Positions 60,452-64,000 of a DNA stretch of 64,000 nucleotides are shown here, piece after piece; position 1 is the first letter of the stretch; every line of letters starts with the position of its first letter. Location: the NCBI GenBank assembly GCA_028283625.1, contig JAPWKG010000027.1, forward strand, positions 1 through 64,000, given 5' to 3'. Under the pieces are notes generated by a model. That model was given only the letters and a program-made list of their open reading frames with translations. It was not told the origin of the DNA and did no database searches. The DNA is from Acidobacteriaceae bacterium. Its GTDB lineage: Bacteria > Acidobacteriota > Terriglobia > Terriglobales > Acidobacteriaceae. The translations under genes and the position numbers were made by a program.

Positions 60452-60485
60452 CAGAAACCGGCGCCATTGTCGGCGCCGGTTTCTG
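60452..60485 (-). terminator. Terminator-like hairpin between the ThDP enzyme and the rfbD-like gene
   Basis: The 14-base arms CAGAAACCGGCGCC / GGCGCCGGTTTCTG enclose a 6-base loop. On the minus strand only TTTCTGCTTG follows, so it may be partial. Confidence 0.7.
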
Positions 60486-60492
60486 TTTAGGG

Positions 60493-62328
60493 TTACTCCT
60501 CCAGGGGAGGAATGATCATGTTCTCAAGGAACTCTTCGCGCGACAGGAAGGGGAAGAGGTCTTCGAGCGGCTTTGAGACAAAGCTGCCGTCTTCCTTCTG
60601 ATAGCTCTGCAGGCGGGGAGCGCGTATCTCGTCGGGGATCACGCGAACGTCGATCATGACGGGGCCGTCCAGCTCCAGGGCCTTGCGAACCTCTTCACGA
60701 AGATTCGTCTGGTCATGAATCACAACCGACTGCAGACCATAAGAGTGAGCGATTTTGGACAGGTCCGGTACGGTCAGGCCCGTATCCGCATTCGCGCCAA
60801 TCTGCGGCTTGCCAAAGTAGGCCTGCTGCGAAGCACGAATGGACGCATAACCGTCGTTGTTCAGCACAAAGAGCTTCAGCGGCAGATTGAGCCGTCGAAC
60901 GGTCTCGAGCTCCTGAATGTTGAACTGGAAGCCGCCGTCGCCATCGACAAGAATGGTGCGCTGGCGGTTGGAGCCGATGCAGACGGCAATCGCCATCGGC
61001 AGACCGTACCCCATGGAGCCCAGGCCAGCGGTATGGAAGAGGCGTTGACCGGTACGCGTGGGGCAGGCCAGCAGGAAGATTTCGATACCCGCGCCCGAGG
61101 AGCCTGAGACGATCTTGTCTTCCTGTTTGGACTCGGTTCCGATCACCTCGGCCAGGTTGTAAATCGAAACCAGACCTTCGGGTTTGCGGTGCTCATCCGT
61201 GACGACGCCATAGCGGATCTTCCAGTCGGCAGCACGATTGTTCCACTCAGTCCAGCGGCTGTGATCGAGCGAGGCGTTCAGCGCCTTGAGCTGCTTGAGC
61301 AACTCGGTGAGGAAGGCGCGCGCATCGGCCACCACGGGCTGCTGCAGGTGCGGATAGAGCTTTTGCAGCTCAGCCGGATCGATATCGACCGCTACTTTAT
61401 GTGCTGCACGGGCAAGGTTGTGCGGGGCATAACCGGTGATGGCCATATCCAGACGCGATCCGAGAACGAGCAGGAAGTCACAGTTCTGTAGCGCGAAGTT
61501 TGCGCCTCGTGCGGCAACGTTGCCCGGCCGGCCAACGAAGGTCGGAACATCCGAGGGAACCAGGTCTGCGGCGCACCAGGTGGCAACGGTTGGAACATCC
61601 AGCAGCAGACGCAGCTCGGTGAAGAGCTCTTCGGCGCGGGCCAAGCGTGTTCCATTGCCCACAAACAGAAGAGGGCGCTCCGCTTTCTGAAGCTCCGAAA
61701 CGACACGAGCAACTTCGTCCTTCAGGTTTTCGTTGGCCTGAGCTTTTTCATGCTCGGCTGCGTCAAAGCCACGGAGCGTAGCGGGATCAGGAATTGGGGA
61801 AGCCTGCACATCGAGCGGAATATCCAGCCAGACAGGTCCAGGACGACCATTCAGGGCAAGGTAATGGCACTTCTCCAGCTCATACCGGATATCGAGAGGG
61901 TCGGTAATAACCTTTGCGTACTTGGTGATCGGCTCGACGATGGAGGTGATGTCCACCTCTTGCACCCCAAGCTGGCGCATGCCCAGAGGCTTTCCGGTCA
62001 CCGCATCGAACATGCGATCGGGACGCTTGACTTGTCCGGATAGGAAGAACGTGGGAGTCGAGTCGAGCCAGGCTCCTGCTACGCCGGTTACGGCATTGGT
62101 TCCGCCGGGGCCTGTGGTCACCAGGCATACGCCCAGTCCGTTGACAGCTTTTGCGTAGCTTTCCGCGCACATCGCGGAAGCCTGCTCATGGGAGTTACAA
62201 ATGGCCTGAAGGTGGTCGTTTTGGGCTAGGGAGGCGTTCAGGTGCATGGCGCCTCCACCGGTAACAAGGAAGACGTGTTTTACACCTTGATCTGCAACAA
62301 ACTGAAAAACGTAATCGGAGAGTTTCAT
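60493..62328 (-). CDS. ThDP-dependent acetolactate synthase-like enzyme, possibly YerE-like
   Basis: The start MKLSDYVFQFVADQGVKHVF has GAGGAG 4 bases upstream; a frame to 62442 is unsupported. The 611-residue protein has the ThDP-fold order. The Pyr domain has the catalytic Glu in ICNSHEQASAMCAESYA (about residue 50), and TTGPGGTNAVTGVAGAW follows. The central domain carries VVADAR. The PP domain has LGSMGYGLPMAIAV and the metal motif VDGDGGFQFNIQELETV...NNDGYASI (about 430-475). It is most like acetolactate synthase-like proteins in polysaccharide clusters. YerE, which adds a two-carbon unit from pyruvate to CDP-4-keto-3,6-dideoxyglucose, is the member that fits the rfbF/G/H genes here; this is inference. 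Confidence 0.85.
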   Translation of the reverse strand: MKLSDYVFQFVADQGVKHVFLVTGGGAMHLNASLAQNDHLQAICNSHEQASAMCAESYAKAVNGLGVCLVTTGPGGTNAVTGVAGAWLDSTPTFFLSGQVKRPDRMFDAVTGKPLGMRQLGVQEVDITSIVEPITKYAKVITDPLDIRYELEKCHYLALNGRPGPVWLDIPLDVQASPIPDPATLRGFDAAEHEKAQANENLKDEVARVVSELQKAERPLLFVGNGTRLARAEELFTELRLLLDVPTVATWCAADLVPSDVPTFVGRPGNVAARGANFALQNCDFLLVLGSRLDMAITGYAPHNLARAAHKVAVDIDPAELQKLYPHLQQPVVADARAFLTELLKQLKALNASLDHSRWTEWNNRAADWKIRYGVVTDEHRKPEGLVSIYNLAEVIGTESKQEDKIVSGSSGAGIEIFLLACPTRTGQRLFHTAGLGSMGYGLPMAIAVCIGSNRQRTILVDGDGGFQFNIQELETVRRLNLPLKLFVLNNDGYASIRASQQAYFGKPQIGANADTGLTVPDLSKIAHSYGLQSVVIHDQTNLREEVRKALELDGPVMIDVRVIPDEIRAPRLQSYQKEDGSFVSKPLEDLFPFLSREEFLENMIIPPLEE

Positions 62329-62362
62329 GCGCTCCTCTGTATCGTAACGCTCACGGTATGCC

Positions 62363-62435
62363 TTCCCGTGCCTGTGGAAGATGTAGTTGAACCACGGAGT
62401 GCACGGGAAAGATGTCTGCGGCGTCCACTCCGTGG
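62363..62435 (-). promoter_or_regulatory. Candidate H-type pseudoknot in the leader of the ThDP enzyme
   Basis: On the minus strand, arm A1 CCACGGAGTG (62435-62426) pairs perfectly with A2 CACTCCGTGG (62401-62392). Arm B1 TTCCCGTGC (62409-62401) pairs with B2 GCACGGGAA (62371-62363). The order A1-B1-A2-B2, with B1 and A2 touching, is that of an H-type pseudoknot, or of two rival hairpins. B2 ends about 34 bases before the start codon. A1 lies 8 bases after the KdsC-like stop, so it could also be an intercistronic processing or attenuation element. Confidence 0.5.
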
Positions 62436-62442
62436 GATGCAT

Positions 62443-62988
62443 TTAAGCCGGTGGACGGAGGAGGAATACGTCGCGGCCGCGAAGATTCTTCGCCCGGAGG
62501 AGCTGATCGGCAAAGTCGCGAACCGCCCCATGCCCGCCATTTTGTGTGGCGATGAAGCCGTCCGTCTCACGCAGATACTCGAGAACCTCTGCTGCGGCGT
62601 TGGCCGGGCAGGCTCCAAGGCCTACCTTTTCCATAGCAAACAGGTCGTTGACATCATCGCCAAAGAAGCAGATGTTGCTCAGATCGACCCCAACGCTTTC
62701 AGAGAACTCCTGCACCGCGGTTGCCTTGTCGCGCGTTCCTTTGCGGACGAAGTGCATGTGCATCTTGGCGGCGTAGCGGTCTACCAGTGGCGAAGGTTCG
62801 CCCGAGATCAGAGCGAGCTTGATGCCGAGGCGGCGGAGAAGAGAAATGCCCATGATATCGGCGAAGCTGAAGCTCTTGATCTCTTCCTCGGACGAGGTGG
62901 ACCAGCTCAGGCGGCCGTCGGTCAAAACTCCATCAACATCGAAGGCGATCGCGCCCAGGGTTTTCAGTTTTTCTGAGCAAAAAGACAT
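62443..62988 (-). CDS. kdsC: KdsC-like HAD phosphatase
   Basis: A 181-residue HAD hydrolase without a cap (C0 type). The motifs are I: AIAFDVDGVLTDGRLSW (residues 13-29), II: LALISGEPSPLVDRYA, III: Lys in RKGTRDKA, and IV: CFFGDDVNDLFAMEKVG. This fits KDO-8-phosphate phosphatase KdsC or the CMP-sialate-cluster HADs. Since no kdsA/D lies nearby, it may act on another sugar acid or nucleotide sugar. It heads the minus-strand run, with TAAACT 6 bases before the ATG. Confidence 0.88.
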   Translation of the reverse strand: MSFCSEKLKTLGAIAFDVDGVLTDGRLSWSTSSEEEIKSFSFADIMGISLLRRLGIKLALISGEPSPLVDRYAAKMHMHFVRKGTRDKATAVQEFSESVGVDLSNICFFGDDVNDLFAMEKVGLGACPANAAAEVLEYLRETDGFIATQNGGHGAVRDFADQLLRAKNLRGRDVFLLRPPA

Positions 62989-62994
62989 GTTGAA

Positions 62995-63000
62995 AGTTTA
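62995..63000 (-). promoter_or_regulatory. Candidate -10 hexamer for leaderless kdsC-like gene
   Basis: TAAACT on the minus strand, 6 bases before the ATG. TAGACT (63027-63032) on the plus strand may serve the divergent GGDEF gene. Confidence 0.4.
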
Positions 63001-63044
63001 TCGGCTGCAAGTTCGCAGGGAACGTCTAGACTTGGGAAATTGTC

Positions 63045-64000
63045 ATGATTCTTCACCTCGTTCTGCAGATTCAGGCGTGTCTCCTCTTCGTTCTCGGAGG
63101 CGTGCTGTTCGTTGTTCAGCAGACGGGGTTGTCGTCCAGCTCCAGCAGGCAGATGCGGTGGTTTGTCATTACCTGCCTTATGGGAAGCTTTGGCCTCATG
63201 TTGCACGCGCAGCGGGGCTACTGGCCGGTGTGGGCAACGATTGTGCTGGGCAATCTGCTGATGCTGCTTCAGCAGGTTTGTCTGGCAAGAGCCGTAGCCT
63301 TTGCCACGCGGACCCGGCAACACTGGTTGCCCTGGATGTTGCTTCCTGTCGCGATTGCCGAAGGACTGTTGATCCATCTGGCTTATATCCACCCGAATGT
63401 GACCCAGCGCGTTCTGGTCGTTTCTATCGTGACACCGCTTCTGATGGGCCCTTCCATCTTCATGCTCTTCCGCACAAAGGCCATGGCGACGCGCCCTGCG
63501 GCCTGGACGCTGGCGGTGCTTCTGCTCGTCTTTGTTCTGGGGTGGATCGATACGGTCGTCGACATCCTGCGGGGGCAGTTGCGCGAAACCGGGGCAACGT
63601 GGCCTGCCGTGGTTCTGCTGGCTGCTGTGCCGCTCTGCTTTCTGTGGATGGAGCTGCTGCGGGGCAGGGATGAGCTGAGCCAGCTGGCGATGACCGATCC
63701 GTTGACGGGCCTGCTGAATCGTCGCGGGATTGAGCTGATCGCGGAGCGGGAGCTGGCTCGCTCGGAGCGAAAGCGCACTGCCTTGTCCTTGCTTACGGTG
63801 GATATTGACCGCTTCAAGATCATCAACGACACCTATGGTCATGGCACTGGCGACGCGACGATTGTTGCCGTGGCAGGGGTGCTGCGGAGCAGTCTGCGAG
63901 CGCAGGATGTCGCTGTCCGGGTTGGTGGCGATGAGTTTGTCGTTTTGCTGACGGAGTCGAGTGAACGCGTGGCCGAGCAGGTCGCGGTGCGAATCGAAGA
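63045..64000 (+). CDS. Membrane-bound diguanylate cyclase (3' end outside window)
   Basis: The frame opens at ATG 63045 and runs off the window end without a stop; 318 residues are visible. The first 205 residues hold about six membrane helices (MILHLVLQIQACLLFVLGG, LMGSFGLMLHAQRGYW nearby, TLAVLLLVFVLGWIDTVVDI). The GGDEF domain starts at DELSQLAMTDPLTGLLNRRG and has DIDRFKIINDTYGHGTGD. The active site VRVGGDEFVVLL is intact. It would make c-di-GMP in response to a membrane signal. An output or EAL domain past the window cannot be excluded. Confidence 0.92.
   Translation, partial: MILHLVLQIQACLLFVLGGVLFVVQQTGLSSSSSRQMRWFVITCLMGSFGLMLHAQRGYWPVWATIVLGNLLMLLQQVCLARAVAFATRTRQHWLPWMLLPVAIAEGLLIHLAYIHPNVTQRVLVVSIVTPLLMGPSIFMLFRTKAMATRPAAWTLAVLLLVFVLGWIDTVVDILRGQLRETGATWPAVVLLAAVPLCFLWMELLRGRDELSQLAMTDPLTGLLNRRGIELIAERELARSERKRTALSLLTVDIDRFKIINDTYGHGTGDATIVAVAGVLRSSLRAQDVAVRVGGDEFVVLLTESSERVAEQVAVRIE

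Overview
The window reads as chromosomal core of a moderately high-GC diderm bacterium, most probably an acidobacterium of the Terriglobus/Granulicella/Edaphobacter kind. That guess rests on the combination of diderm envelope genes (TonB receptor, secretin, SPOR and beta-barrel proteins, LPS-type sugar genes), HemQ, YVTN- and NHL-propeller secreted proteins, and an NHL/Ig-like protein with the two-helix plus ACGCG C-terminal cassette that I associate with this phylum. No insertion sequence, prophage, CRISPR array, rRNA or broken gene was seen. There is one tRNA, tRNA-Arg(ACG).

Layout. 1-3443: peptidoglycan recycling (DapF-like protein cut by the window edge, LD-carboxypeptidase, Mpl) and plsC. 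3450-7439 (minus): smpB followed by TPR, NfeD-like, beta-barrel and SPOR envelope proteins. 7767-12730: a secretin with TPR and cohesin-like ends, two pseudopilins and a beta-propeller lipoprotein. 12812-17572: ECF sigma/anti-sigma pair, tlyA, nadK and a redox-type divergent pair (qorB and an HxlR regulator). 17569-20395: feoAB, tRNA-Arg and a small protein. 20528-23601: ccsA/hemX-hemA-hemC. 23754-29054: a GT41 O-GlcNAc-transferase-like protein, an EfpL/YeiP-type EF-P and a GGDEF-EAL protein. 29284-33140: ALDH16-type double-domain dehydrogenase, an LprI-domain protein and deoC. 33259-39868: GH38 alpha-mannosidase, hemD, nth, a membrane protein and hemQ. 40047-47899: dedA, ino1, a stand-alone urocanase-Rossmann-like protein, engB, the NHL/Ig-like protein and glgX. 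47967-62988: a surface-sugar region with the CDP-3,6-dideoxyhexose genes rfbF/G/H, GtrA and GT2 proteins, GmhA and KdsC homologues, an RfbD-like reductase and a YerE-like ThDP enzyme, interrupted by an M28 peptidase and a TonB receptor. 63045-64000: a membrane diguanylate cyclase cut by the window end.

How the genes work together. hemA, hemC, hemD and hemQ belong to one pathway (a coproheme route to heme) but lie in three places. DeoC makes acetaldehyde that the neighbouring ALDH could oxidise. rfbF, rfbG and rfbH would make CDP-4-keto-3,6-dideoxyglucose, which a YerE-like ThDP enzyme could extend by two carbons to a yersiniose-like branched sugar; this last step is inference.

The strongest unexplained signals are: (1) twelve genes with a TANNCT hexamer 6-9 bases before the start codon, which suggests widespread leaderless transcription; (2) a stand-alone, diverged urocanase Rossmann domain; (3) a possible H-type pseudoknot in the leader of the ThDP enzyme; (4) the YerE-like sugar pathway itself; (5) a DapF-like protein whose second catalytic cysteine is serine.
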